Source: JBCCCJ01 sp039029315 (GTDB lineage Bacteria > Bacteroidota > Bacteroidia > J057). From it: 24,101 nt of DNA. The stretch lies in assembly GCA_039029315.1 (NCBI GenBank), contig JBCCGK010000145.1, positions 1-24,101 of the forward strand, written 5' to 3'. Of the stretch, positions 1-11,300 are shown piece by piece. The notes under the pieces were generated by a model. It had not been told where the DNA came from and searched no databases. It was given only the letters and a program-made list of their open reading frames with translations. How positions within the stretch are numbered: position 1 is the first letter of the stretch; each line of letters begins with the position of its first letter. Position numbers and translations under genes: made by a program.

Positions 1-1500
1 ACAGAGGAAGATACAGATCGTCCTTGAAGCGCATCCACCGTGGGATTGGGGTAGGTACCACTCAAATCGCCGCCTGCGGTAGTCGTATTGGTGATATCAT
101 CACTGGCATCGGTATCGCCTGTATTGCTGATTTGATTTCCTGTAATATCAATGCCGCCGCCTGCGATATAGGTGCTACCAGAATCTGCCGCTGGTTCCCA
201 CTCGGTGCCACTCCATTTCAAAACTTCGCCTGTAGAAGGAGCTGAAGTCGAAACGGTCCGTCCCTGTAAGGCATCCACTGTAGGATTGGGATAAGTACCT
301 GCCAAATCGCCGCCTGCGGTAGTGGTATTGGTGATATCATCACTGGCATCAGTATCGCCCGTATTGCTAATCTGATTTCCTGTAATGTCAATGCCGCCGC
401 CTGCGATATAAGTACTACCTGAGTCAGCTGCAGGTTCCCATTCGGTTCCGCTCCATTTCAAAATCTCTCCTGTAGAAGGGGCTGATGTTGAAACCGCTCG
501 TCCCTGAAGGGCATCCACTGTAGGATTGGGATAAGTGCCTGCCAAATCGCCGCCTGCGGTAGTCGTATTGGTGATATCATCACTGGCATCGGTATCACCC
601 GTATTGCTGATTTGATTTCCTGTGATGTCAATGCCACCGCCTGCAATATAGGTACTACCAGAATCGGCTGCGGGTTCCCATTCTGTTCCACTCCATTTCA
701 AAACCTCTCCTGTAGAAGGAGCTGAAGTCGAAACTGTTCGTCCTTGGAGGGCATCCACTGTAGGATTGGGGTAGGTCCCCGCCAGATCACCACCTGCGGT
801 AGTTGTATTGGTGATGTCATCGCTGGCATCGGTATCGCCAGTATTGCTGATTTGATTTCCTGTGATGTCAATCCCACCACCTGCTACATAGGTGCTACCA
901 GAATCGGCTGCGGGTTCCCATTCGGTACCACTCCATTTCAAAATCTCTCCTGTAGAAGGGGCTGAAGAAGAAACGGTCCGTCCCTGAAGGGCATCCACGA
1001 TTGGATTGGGATAGGTCCCTGCCAAATCACCACCTGCTGTGGTCGTATTGGTGATATCATCGCTGGCATTGGTATCGCCAGTGTTGCTGATTTGATTTCC
1101 GGTGATGTCTATGCCGCCACCTGCAACATAGGTACTGCCTGAGTCAGCTGCGGGTTCCCATTCGGTGCCACTCCATTTTAATACCTCTCCTGTTGAAGGA
1201 GCTGCCCCTGAGAGGGTTCGTCCCTGGAGAGATCCTACCAAAGGGTTGGGATAAGTGCCACTGAGGTCTCCTCCTGCAGAGGTCGTATTGGTGATGTCAT
1301 CACTAGCATCGGTATCGCCTGTATTGCTAATCTGATTTCCGGTGATGTCAATCCCACCGCCGGCTACATAGGTGCTACCTGAGTCTGGGGCTGGTTCCCA
1401 TTCGGTGCCACTCCATTTTAAGACTTCGCCGCTTAAAGGTACAGAAGTTGAAACTGCTCGTCCCTGAAGGGCATCTACAATCGGGTTGGGATATGTGCCT
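1..1500 (-). repeat. Tandem 240-bp (80-residue) repeat array inside the tail-fibre-like gene
   Basis: The segment encoding GTYPNP recurs at 45, 285, 525, 765, 1005, 1245 and 1485, so the spacing is exactly 240 bp seven times over. Neighbouring units are nearly identical and differ mostly at third codon positions. The encoded unit runs LQGRxVSxSAPSTGExLKW, then GTEWEPAADSGSTYIAGGG, then IDITGNQISNTGDTDASDD, then ITNTTTAGGDLAGTYPNPTV. The unit at 1231-1470 has diverged most (SLQGRTLSGAA). The array continues past base 1, so the copy number in the whole gene is unknown. Confidence 0.95.
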
Positions 1501-4500
1501 CCAAGATCGCCCCCTGCGGTAGAACCAATGAGTACATCATCTCCTGCATTCAAATCTCCGGTATTGGTAACAACCTTGTTCGTAATATCTATTCCTGCTC
1601 CTTCTACATACACAGGTAATGGAACTGTCGTCCCTGTCAGGGAGATCGTTAGAGAATCACCAGAAACAGCCAAGGTCTGCAATTCATTGGTATCTTCGGT
1701 ATCTCCATCTTCAAATAGATCAATCGCAGGTGTCCATTGACCATTCACAAACTTCAGCACATACCCAGCAGTCGGAATGGTTGTTGAGACAGCTTGTCCT
1801 TGTAGGGCATCTACGGTGGGATTGGGATAAAAGCCTGCCAAATCTCCACCGGCAGTTGTTGCAGTGGTGATGTCATCTCCAGCCAGGGTATCTCCTGTAT
1901 TGATAATCTGGTTACCAATGATGTCAATCCCTGCCCCTTCCGTGAACAAGGTTACACTTCCCCCACCATTGGTCAGAGATAGTTGGCTTCCTGTCTGAGA
2001 CAAGGTCTGAATTTCATTTGTGGGATTGGTATCACCATCTTCAAACTCATCATCTGAGGGAACCCACTGCCCATTGATAAACTTATATACATCTCCAGAA
2101 TCCGGGTTCAAACTTGCGAGAGGTACGTCGAGGAAGCCCGTAACCATCGGGTCAGGATAGGTGCCTCCTAAATCTCCTCCTGCAATCGTCCCAATATTGA
2201 TATCGTCATTGGCTACTGTATCTCCGGTGTTGATGATTTGATTGTTGATCACATCAATTCCTGCACCTTCTACGAACATGGTAACTGTATTTCCTCCTTG
2301 GGAGAGGGTCAGTTGGTTACCAATTCTGGTGAGTTGCTGAAGTTCGTTGGTTGAAAGGGTGTCTCCATCTCTGAACAAATCTGAAGAAAGGACCCACTGT
2401 CCATTGTTATATTTATAAAACTGTCCATTGGATGGGTTGCCGCTCGCAATGGGAAAACCCGAAATCCCGGAGACAGTGGGACCAGGATAGGTACCACTCA
2501 GATCGCCTGTTGCAAAGGTCCCAATATTGATATCGTCATTGGCAACGGTATCTCCCGTATTGATAATTTGATTGCCATTGAGATCAATTCCTGCGCCTGC
2601 AGTAAACATGGTAATTGTATTTCCTCCATTGGTCAGGTTGAGTTGGTTTCCCACCTGAGACAGTTGCTGGATTTCATTGACAGAACTGGTATCTCCGTCT
2701 TCGAATATATCAGGAGCAGGCGTCCATTGGCCATTGAGAAATTTCAATACATAGTTGTTGACGGGATTGACATTGGAAATGGGATTGGTTTGAATTCTGG
2801 TAACAATCGGGTTGGGATAAGTACCTCCAAGATCTCCTCCCGCATTTGAGCCGATTAGAACATCATCTAGAGGGTTCAAATCACCCGTATTGTTGATGGC
2901 ATTTCCACTCAAACTGATTCCCTGACCTGCCTGGAATAAGGTAGTGGTCCCACCGCCATTGGATAAGGTCAGTTCATTCCCAATTTGAGAAATGGTTTGA
3001 AGCTCATTGGTATTGTCAATGTCTCCATCATTTACATTATCCTGAGTTGGAATCCAGAATCCATTGATGTATTTCAGAACTTCCCCAAACTGAGGGGTCT
3101 GGCTCGAAATTGGTTCTCCTTGCAATCTAACGACATTTGGATTGGGATAGGTACCGCTTAGATCGCCACCAGCGGTGGTTCCATTAACAATTACATTATT
3201 TGCAACACTGATTTGGTTTCCAACAACATCGATTCCATTCCCAGCTGTATATAACACAACACTTCCCCCTCCACTCAAACTTAATGACAATTCACTCCCA
3301 TTCAGGATCAAGTCCTGAATCTCATTTTGTGGATCTTTGTCCGCATCTTCAAATTCATCATCAGTAGGCGTCCAGGCACCATTGATAAATTTCAATACTT
3401 GATTTGAGCCCGGTTGTGAAGGGTTGATAGGAAAACCTCGCAAGCCAGCTACTTCTGGATTCGGATATGTATTGGCCAGATCTCCTCCAGCATTTGTTCC
3501 GATTTGAATATCATCGGTTGAATCTGTATCAACTGTATTCAACACCCACCCTGGCTGAGAAGAATCAAAGGTATAGATGCTGCCATTACTTGGAGGCAAA
3601 GGGGTAATAGGAAATCCATGAATGCCTGTGACCACCGGGCTTGGATAGGTGCCGCTGAGGTCTCCTCCTGCAGTGGTCCCAATCTTGATGTCATCTCCTT
3701 CAATGATATCTCCTGTATTGGAAATAATGGTACCATTAATGCTGATTCCAGGTCCTGCAATATATTGTGGCAGGTTTTGGGTATTCCCATTGGGTCCAAT
3801 GGTGATCTGGAAGTTGATGGGATCTACTTGTAGAGTTTGGAGTTCATTGTTAGGGTCGGCGTCATTGTCATCAACCTCATCAGGCTCATAAGACCATTGA
3901 CCGTTGACAAACTTCAAAATATTATCGGCCTGCACACCACTACTTGGGAGGACCGGTATTCCTTGTATACCGACGACGGTTGGGCTTGGATATTGTCCTC
4001 CCAAATCACCCCCTGCATTGGTATTGATCGTAATATCATCTGATGCCAGTGTATCTCCTGTATTGGTGATGATTCCATTACTGATCAAGATACCGGGCCC
4101 ATCTATGAGGTTTGCACTTGGGAGGTTCACAGAATTGACTACACTACTATCTGGAAGCTGCAAGATGGAGAGAACATCTCCATTGAGATCCAGAATATAT
4201 TCATTGGTTGAATCATTTTCACTGGTCCAAACACTACCATCCCACTTTAGCACCTGCCCGACTGTTGCATCATTTTGACCGAGGGTTACCGGTTCTGTTG
4301 GGGAGCCATCTCCGGTGATCGGTGCCGATGTATTGGTGGTTGCACCCATGTTGGCAACGGTGGCATCAATCCCTGGGACCCACATCTGTGTTGAATCATT
4401 CCATTTCAGAACAAATCCATCCTGTGGTGGGGTAGAAGAAATTGGGGAGCCTCCGAGGCCTCGAACCTCTGGGTTGGGATAAAAGCCGCCCAAATCGCCA

Positions 4501-5129
4501 GCAGCTGTATCTCCAATTTGCACATCGTTGGGATTCAGGTCGCCTGTGTTGTAAATGGTGTCTCCTGAGACATTAATCCCGGTACCAGCAACAAAATTTC
4601 CTCCGCCTCCCATATCCGGTGAATTGACCCAAAAGCCAGAGACACTATCATAGCGGAGGATTTCTCCATTAGCTGGAGCTGGTGCGACCACATCCAGCAG
4701 ATCTCCCAGATTCAGTTCGACACTGTCTGCACGGACAGCTCGATTGGCATAGAGTGCATAGGGGACACTCCGCATTCGGGTGGTTCCCATATTGACCCAA
4801 CCGCCATTATTGTTGACTTCGACCTTGAGGTTGAAATTGCCAGACTGCCAACTGATGGTATCCAGTTGTCCAACAATGATATTTCCTCCGCCAATGTTGA
4901 AGGTAACCAAGCCATAGTCATTGGTGGAGACTGACTGGGTTTCCTGATATACAATGGTTGCTCCTCCTCGAAGAATGGTAAGACGGAAATCCAGATTTTG
5001 TTTAATCAAAAGATCGCCATTTACTCTAACAACTGCCTGATAAGGAATGTTTTGCGGAACTTGGGCTTGTACAATTGATAAGGAGCAAATCAGAAAAAAC
5101 AGGGTGTAAAAGATTGCCTTAATCCTCAT
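1..5129 (-). CDS. Exported tail-fibre-like repeat protein (GDLxGTYPNPxV repeats), 3' end outside window
   Basis: The frame is open from ATG at 5129 to the left edge: 1709 codons with no stop, and the C-terminus lies outside the window. Residues 1-22 form a signal peptide (basic MRIK, hydrophobic core, VQA|Q). Residues of about 23-130 match the N-terminal domain often seen in this Bacteroidota family (starting PQNIPYQAVVR, ending RSVPYALYANRA). The rest is a string of repeats, each carrying a GG-GIDITGNQISNTGDT-like strand, then GGDLxGTYPNPTV, then LQGxxVS. Proteins of this type resemble phage tail-fibre shafts and often end in an S74-type intramolecular chaperone or a sorting domain; neither can be checked here. 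A role as a trimeric surface fibre or adhesin is inference. The gene lies 238 bp downstream of the giant FG-GAP gene on the same strand, with its own candidate promoter. The alternative ATG at 5134 stops at once. Confidence 0.9.
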   Translation of the reverse strand, partial: MRIKAIFYTLFFLICSLSIVQAQVPQNIPYQAVVRVNGDLLIKQNLDFRLTILRGGATIVYQETQSVSTNDYGLVTFNIGGGNIIVGQLDTISWQSGNFNLKVEVNNNGGWVNMGTTRMRSVPYALYANRAVRADSVELNLGDLLDVVAPAPANGEILRYDSVSGFWVNSPDMGGGGNFVAGTGINVSGDTIYNTGDLNPNDVQIGDTAAGDLGGFYPNPEVRGLGGSPISSTPPQDGFVLKWNDSTQMWVPGIDATVANMGATTNTSAPITGDGSPTEPVTLGQNDATVGQVLKWDGSVWTSENDSTNEYILDLNGDVLSILQLPDSSVVNSVNLPSANLIDGPGILISNGIITNTGDTLASDDITINTNAGGDLGGQYPSPTVVGIQGIPVLPSSGVQADNILKFVNGQWSYEPDEVDDNDADPNNELQTLQVDPINFQITIGPNGNTQNLPQYIAGPGISINGTIISNTGDIIEGDDIKIGTTAGGDLSGTYPSPVVTGIHGFPITPLPPSNGSIYTFDSSQPGWVLNTVDTDSTDDIQIGTNAGGDLANTYPNPEVAGLRGFPINPSQPGSNQVLKFINGAWTPTDDEFEDADKDPQNEIQDLILNGSELSLSLSGGGSVVLYTAGNGIDVVGNQISVANNVIVNGTTAGGDLSGTYPNPNVVRLQGEPISSQTPQFGEVLKYINGFWIPTQDNVNDGDIDNTNELQTISQIGNELTLSNGGGTTTLFQAGQGISLSGNAINNTGDLNPLDDVLIGSNAGGDLGGTYPNPIVTRIQTNPISNVNPVNNYVLKFLNGQWTPAPDIFEDGDTSSVNEIQQLSQVGNQLNLTNGGNTITMFTAGAGIDLNGNQIINTGDTVANDDINIGTFATGDLSGTYPGPTVSGISGFPIASGNPSNGQFYKYNNGQWVLSSDLFRDGDTLSTNELQQLTRIGNQLTLSQGGNTVTMFVEGAGIDVINNQIINTGDTVANDDINIGTIAGGDLGGTYPDPMVTGFLDVPLASLNPDSGDVYKFINGQWVPSDDEFEDGDTNPTNEIQTLSQTGSQLSLTNGGGSVTLFTEGAGIDIIGNQIINTGDTLAGDDITTATTAGGDLAGFYPNPTVDALQGQAVSTTIPTAGYVLKFVNGQWTPAIDLFEDGDTEDTNELQTLAVSGDSLTISLTGTTVPLPVYVEGAGIDITNKVVTNTGDLNAGDDVLIGSTAGGDLGGTYPNPIVDALQGRAVSTSVPLSGEVLKWSGTEWEPAPDSGSTYVAGGGIDITGNQISNTGDTDASDDITNTTSAGGDLSGTYPNPLVGSLQGRTLSGAAPSTGEVLKWSGTEWEPAADSGSTYVAGGGIDITGNQISNTGDTNASDDITNTTTAGGDLAGTYPNPIVDALQGRTVSSSAPSTGEILKWSGTEWEPAADSGSTYVAGGGIDITGNQISNTGDTDASDDITNTTTAGGDLAGTYPNPTVDALQGRTVSTSAPSTGEVLKWSGTEWEPAADSGSTYIAGGGIDITGNQISNTGDTDASDDITNTTTAGGDLAGTYPNPTVDALQGRAVSTSAPSTGEILKWSGTEWEPAADSGSTYIAGGGIDITGNQISNTGDTDASDDITNTTTAGGDLAGTYPNPTVDALQGRTVSTSAPSTGEVLKWSGTEWEPAADSGSTYIAGGGIDITGNQISNTGDTDASDDITNTTTAGGDLSGTYPNPTVDALQGRSVSSS
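1485..3149 (-). repeat. Older tandem repeat of about 330 bp (110 residues) in the same gene
   Basis: The GTYPNP-equivalent codons lie at 1485, 1821, 2151, 2481, 2811 and 3141, giving spacings of 336, 330, 330, 330 and 330 bp. These units resemble the 80-residue units but hold about 30 extra residues (for example EDGDTSSVNEIQQLSQVGNQ and the stretch after it) between the LKF-NGQW strand and the GAGIDL strand. Sequence divergence is clearly greater than in the 240-bp array. Further towards the N-terminus the spacing becomes irregular (3459, 3639, 3984, 4473), as expected for the oldest units. Confidence 0.88.
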
Positions 5130-5367
5130 GTCATGGTGGGTTTGTGAGTGAACTAAGAATGCTAAGTCATCCCAATTTCTAGCCTAGGTCCTTCGGAAAG
5201 GACTTAGTTCAATAATTAAATTAAAAGAATGTAAAATATTCCGATTTTTCAAATCAAAATATCCATAACCAATCTGCATACCTAACACGCAATCTACAAT
5301 CAGATTGCTGCATGGCACAACAAAAGTTTCAAATATAGCGTGATTTTCGAATTTCCTTGTAAAAGAA
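5130..5367 (-). promoter_or_regulatory. Promoter candidate and hairpin-bearing 5' region of the tail-fibre-like gene
   Basis: On the minus strand TATATTTG (5330-5337) fits the Bacteroidetes -7 consensus TAnnTTTG; no convincing -33 TTG was seen at the usual distance. If used, it leaves a 5' untranslated region of about 190 nt. That region holds two hairpins. One has a 7-bp stem GCAATCT/AGATTGC (5289-5295 with 5302-5308). The other has a 10-position stem at 5184-5193 with 5198-5207, carrying one A-C mismatch as read on the minus strand. Neither is followed by a U-run, so neither is a convincing terminator for the upstream giant gene. Confidence 0.4.
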
Positions 5368-8300
5368 CTAGTCCAAAACCAATCTTCCAACCTTAGAAAA
5401 CCCTTCTCCATCTGGTGAGATGACCTGCATTTGATACAAATACATTCCACTGGAGGCCTTGACATGATTCAATCCAGAGCGATTCCACCGAACTTCATGA
5501 AAGCCTTGCTGGTATTCCCCTTCCATCACTGTTGCAATCAGACGCCCATCAAGACCAAAAATCTTAATGTCTACCTGATAGGTATTTTGACTGGGTGGAA
5601 GACTAAATGGAATAAACACATCTCCGATGGATGGATTGGGATAGGCCAACCCAAGGTGGATAAAGTCAGGATGCAAGTGTGATGCAATAAATGCTTCACT
5701 TCCGTAGTAAATTCTAAACGAGCGTTTTTCGTATTCTGAGAATGATAGATACTTGCTGTGTTCTCTCATATCAATGATCTTCTGATGTTCGACATCAAAT
5801 AAGATCAATTGTTTATCACCAGAACCAACTTTTTCATTTTCCCAGGAGAGCTTAATGTCTGGTTCTCCCAAATTGGATTCGACAGTAAACTCCCAGACAT
5901 ATTCCTCTTTTGGAGAAACGATATCCCGACTGAAGTTCGGCGCAAAAAACTCCGGGTGATGGAAATTGAGTTCCAGGTATTCTGTAAATCTTGGCAATGT
6001 GATAGCATCGAGATGATCTTTGCTATCATCAGCAGCGGGATGCATCCCAATCCCTCCCAAAGGATAAATCAATTCTTTGGATTCCAACACAAGGGGAATC
6101 TGCCACTTTGATCCGTGAATGGGACCCGTTTCGCCTATGGTGAATCCTGGTTTGGGGCGTCGACCAATAGCAGCATTCTTTGTCACAGGAATGCGCAGGT
6201 CCAGCGCGGAATCCGTGAAGACAAATGCACCGCCAAAATTATCAATGTCTACAGAATTGCGAACATATCCTGTGGAACTAAAGGTGACCATTTCGCCCAA
6301 TTTCATCCTAACCTCCACCGAGTTGGAATCAATCACATCAGACCAGAAAATATTGAACGGATAAGGATTCCCAATCTGGTTCCATCCTTGCTTAAGGGGA
6401 ATGATAAAGGGATCGTATTCATGAACTCTTGCCGCCATTCCTGCTCCGGTATTGAAGCTCCTTTGCTCCTTGGTGATCAACCAGAATCCTTCTCCAAGTC
6501 CCATCGAACCAAAGCCTCCAGATTTGTACTCCGTGGTAGTTCCTGCATCATAGCGCCACAACCTCCATTGATAGATATTGTACTCCCCGAAATCGTCTTC
6601 AATGACATTGCTCACAGCGGCATTGTCAAGATTCAAGGGAACAGAAACAATGTTGTAATTGGAAATTTCTTTCCCGAACCGAAGATTGCTCACATCCAAT
6701 CCAGAGGCATAGTAGCGATAGGTTCTCTGGGTATCAGTTACTGTATTAAAGCCAAATATTCCTTGTACTTCGAAGAAGTATTCCGCTCCAATCTCATCTA
6801 TCTGATCATTGGTAATGGCGAAGGTATACCTGAGGTTATTGCCTGTCAGGATCTGCGTCTGCCACTCCTTATCAGCGATCCCACGATGGTGCAACACCAC
6901 ATCTGCGACCAGGGTATCAGTGGCCAACTCTATCCAGCTCTCCACCCCAGTGCCAGAATCATCAATCTGATCTGCAAAAGAAGAGTCAACAATGACAGGA
7001 ACAGGATTCTCAAAACTAAACATCAATGGTTCGGCAAAAGGAGATCCTTCTCTGTCCTGATCTACCACCTGCACACTCCATAAATAATCACCATTGGGAA
7101 TACCAGAAAGAATCATGTCCTTTTTATGGCCAGCATTCCCTATTTTCACAAGTCTTCTGTACCCATCCTCATTTTCTGTTACGGACATGGGTGAAATTTC
7201 AGAAGATACATTGTCAGCTGTTCCAAAGTACAGATTATAGGTCAGTCCAGATTCCAGCTGACCGTCAATCCCTTGAGGGGGCTGCCAACTGAAGGTAATT
7301 TTGGGACCAAAAATCTGATGCTTCAACTGCGTAGGCGCACTGTAAGATACATTGGGGTTGAGATCAATGTTCCGATAGGCGGCAAAAGTGGAAATAGATG
7401 GAGAAACCGATGTTCTTCCTGCCAACATCATATCCAGTTTTTGATCGCCATTAAAATCTCCCCAGACAGCCACACCAAGATCAACATCTTCCAGGGCAGA
7501 AGAGGTCAGCAAATCTTCCTGGAAGTTGCCCCCGGTATTGAAATAGGTTTTGGTTAATCGATCTGTCCCATCTGAGCTCCCACTCAACAGAACATCCAGG
7601 AATCCATTGTCATCATAATCTCCGAAGGCAATAGATCCTTGCGAGATGGAGGCAAACTCCTCCGTCATACGTGGGAAAAATGCTGTGATAGTATCTCCGG
7701 GATCATAGGTATACAATCGGGTCAGTGGTTGACCGTTTTCTGTATCAAATCCGCAAATGATCAGATCGAGGAAGCCATTGTTTCCGACATCTCCCCAATC
7801 AAGGCTACTGTTTCTTACTTGTGCCAAAATAGATTTGAGGCTGAATGCACCATTTTTATCGTTGCGGTAAATATGAGCGATTCCATCCGTTCCGTCATCT
7901 CCTGTGATGGCAAGATCCAGATCTCCATCCTGATCATAATCTCCCCAGGCAACTTGTCCATCAGAGACATCTGCGATTGCCTCAGAAGCAGCCACATCTC
8001 TGCTGAAAGTTCCATCTCCATTGTTCCGGTAGATATTACTGACACCTAGGCCAGCCTCAGGCAAGCCCATCAAGGCCAAATCCTGGTCGCCATCATTGTC
8101 ATAGTCTCCCCAATCCATAGATCCCTTGGCGACAGGCTCCAGACTGGCAGAGGCCGTAACATCATAGGTCAGACCATCCTCTCCTCCTGCATACAACCGA
8201 CTCAGGAAGGCTCCATCTTCCTGCCGACCACTCACAGCCAAATCTGGCCAACCATCATTGTTGTAGTCTCCCCATGCAAATGCTGCCAGGCTCAGGTCAG

Positions 8301-11300
8301 GAATCAATTCGCTATTCACTGTGTCGAGGGCGAATATGCCACCATCATTGAGGTAGAGAACAGTCGAAGGTTCGTTAGACCCCGTCTCGCCGGCGGTAAT
8401 AATGTCGAGATCTCCATCTATGTCATAGTCGATCATGGAAATTTCTCCTTCAGAAAATCCTACAGGACTCCCTCCAGGAAAGACTTCACTTGTTACTTCA
8501 TCAAAGGCAGGAGGCGTAAATACGATGCTATCTGTCACAAATCGGGAGCCTTCAAAATCCTGATCGATGGCTTGCACACCCCAAAAATAGGTTTTGCCTT
8601 CTTCCAGCCCTTGTATGAGCCATTCATTGGCGTAGTTGGCTTCTCCGGGTCTGACCAACCTGTGATACCCTTCAAAGTTTTCCGCGCTGATCTCGGCCAC
8701 CGTTGGGAGCACATCCCCTCCATTGGGAATTTCTCCCAGAAACAGGTTGTAGGAATATCCCTGAATACGGCTTGTATCCATGCTCGTCGGAGACTCCCAC
8801 CGCAACATCAGGGCATCGCCAATCACTTCCTTTGTCAGATTTTCGGGCAGTTCCGGGATCACATTTCGGCTTGGCTCGTCATTTCGGAACAAATTCAGAT
8901 GCTTGTCAGTCTGATTGTTTTTCAACTTCCCAAGCTGGAGAAAATCCAGTTTTTTATCGCCATTGTAATCTCCCCAAATTAATCCGCTTCCATTGCCGGC
9001 TGGCTCAAGATATTCTATGGCCAGACTGTCCAGGACAAATTCGGAGGCTTCATTTGTGCTTTGGTAGATATGACTAAAAAAGAGTCCACTGGCATCCTTT
9101 CCTGAGACGGCAATATCCAAATATCCATCCTCATTGTAGTCTCCCCATCGGGCATCTCCTTCCATCAGAGGAAGCAATGGAGTGGTCAAGGCTAGTTCAT
9201 CAAACATCCCAGAACTATCTGCTCTATTCACATATATCTTGGTCATGGGGTTGCCTGACAGGTCCTTCCCGATAAGCAACAAATCTGGATAGCCATCATT
9301 GTTCATATCGCCTATATCCATTCTCCCTTCGGCAAAACCAGGATCTGGCGAAAGCACTCCACTCTCCTGATCCAGGACTTCCAGACTTCTATTTCGATAC
9401 AAAAAGACCTGAGTAGCTCCATTATTGTCGGTTCCTGCCATAAGCAGGTCTGTCCGACCATTGCGGTCGATATCGGCCCAGACGAAGTCTCCGCGTCCGA
9501 GAGCTTGCAATGGAACAGGGAAAAGCTTGAAGTTGCCATCTGCATCCTGCTGATACAAATCTGTAACCAGACCTCCTGCTCCATCTATTCCCATGACTGT
9601 GAGGTCAGCATCTCCGTCATGGTCAAAATCCGCCCAGGCAGTCTTTCCATTGACAACTGATCGAATATTTTTGTTGACCTGTGTGAAGGATGAACCAGTA
9701 TATTCATACAAATTGGCAGAGGGACCTGTTTCTGTTTCTCCTACTACAAACACATCCAAATCTCCATCTCGATCATAGTCATGCCAGGAGAGATCACCAT
9801 TTCGGACACCTTCGATGCTTGCGCTTGCAGAAGAATTGATCCGTAAGTCTTTTCGATCCAGGTTTTCAAGGAGAAAGACTGTTGCCTCTCCACTGAGGTT
9901 TTCTCCGACAGCCAGCACATCCAAATCATTGTCTGCATCATAGTCTCCCCATGCTGCAGTGGCAAGATCCAATCCCTCAATTTCTGTCTCATCAAAGGCG
10001 ATGCTGCTTACATGAGTGAAATGTGGCGGTACGTATTCAAAGGAATCTATCGCACTAAACACAGAACCTTCAAAATCCTGATCGATAGATTGGACAGCCC
10101 AATAATACATGCCTGCTGGCAAAGCCATCATTCGAAGGGCTTCCCGCGCAGCTGTATTCCCCATGGCAGCGACTTTTCGGTATCCATCATCTGGACCTGG
10201 CAAATGTGCCAAGGGGGAAAGGAATGAGAGATCTGAAGGAGAACTTCCAACCCAAACATTGTAGGTATATCCATTGTTTCCTGCGGGAGGATTCCAACTC
10301 AATACAACAGAATCTGCATGCGACACTGAAGTCAGCCCATCTGGGGCAACTGGAATTCGGTTGGGTGTCTCATCTCGGTTTTGATACAGGATCAGTGCCC
10401 GTTCTGGATTTCCCCCTCCCTGCACACGTCCAATGATTCCGACATCGAGTTTGCCATCATTGTCTAGATCTCCCCAGGCGATTCTTCCTCTTTCATCAGC
10501 ATCCACAAAGGCTGCCGATGTAGCAATCTCTTCTACAAACCCACTGCTTTGGTCATTGCGAAACAGTTGGGTAATGCGATTATTGTTTCCATCCAAACCT
10601 GTGAGGAGAATATCCTGATATCCATCATCATTGTAATCGCCAAATCCTGCCTCTCCGGCTTTGACTCCAGGGAGCGCGGAGGAAGTTGACAGGAGTTGAA
10701 ATCTATCCTGATTGGCGTTGTATTCATAGAGTTCAGTAGTTGGGATAGAAAAACTTTGGTTGGATTCTCCTGTTACCAATAATTCCATTATCCCATCATT
10801 GTTGATATCTCCCCAATCCAGGCTTCCTTCGCCTGCTCTGCCGATTGATGCCTGAGTAGCATTCAATCTGACAAAGCCTCCACGAATTCCCTCATTGCGG
10901 TAGACATTGGTCACTGGGGTTCCCCCCTCAGCATATCCATTGATGGCCAAATCGGCATCTCCATCCATATCAAAATCTCCCCATGCCACAGCTCCATTTT
11001 CAAGCTGAAGGAGATCAATGTATGGTTCAACCTGAAATACGCCATCTACGTTTCGGTACAGAACTGTTTTGGGACCAAATTGATCTCGCCCCATGATCAA
11101 AACATCCTGATCCCCATCATTGTCATAATCAGCCCAGGCCGATGCTCCCAGCGTCAATCCAGGGAATTTCCCTGCACCAACCAAATCAGGCGTAAAGGTT
11201 TTGTCTCCATTGTTCCTGTATAGAATGGTTCTGAAGGTTCCTGTTCCCACAGAGCCATTCCCATCGCCTTGTTCTCCCGTAAGCAACAGGTCAGGAGCGC

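Noticed and set aside
458..965. Short frames of 60-77 codons repeating within the left array
   Set aside because: They are out-of-frame readings of the 240-bp repeat. The true frame runs continuously from 5129 to the left edge.
6115..7083. A 322-codon open frame on the plus strand
   Set aside because: It is antisense to the giant FG-GAP gene, has no recognisable domain, and its openness follows from the codon usage of the gene on the other strand. The same holds for the other plus-strand frames between 5.4 and 17.7 kb.
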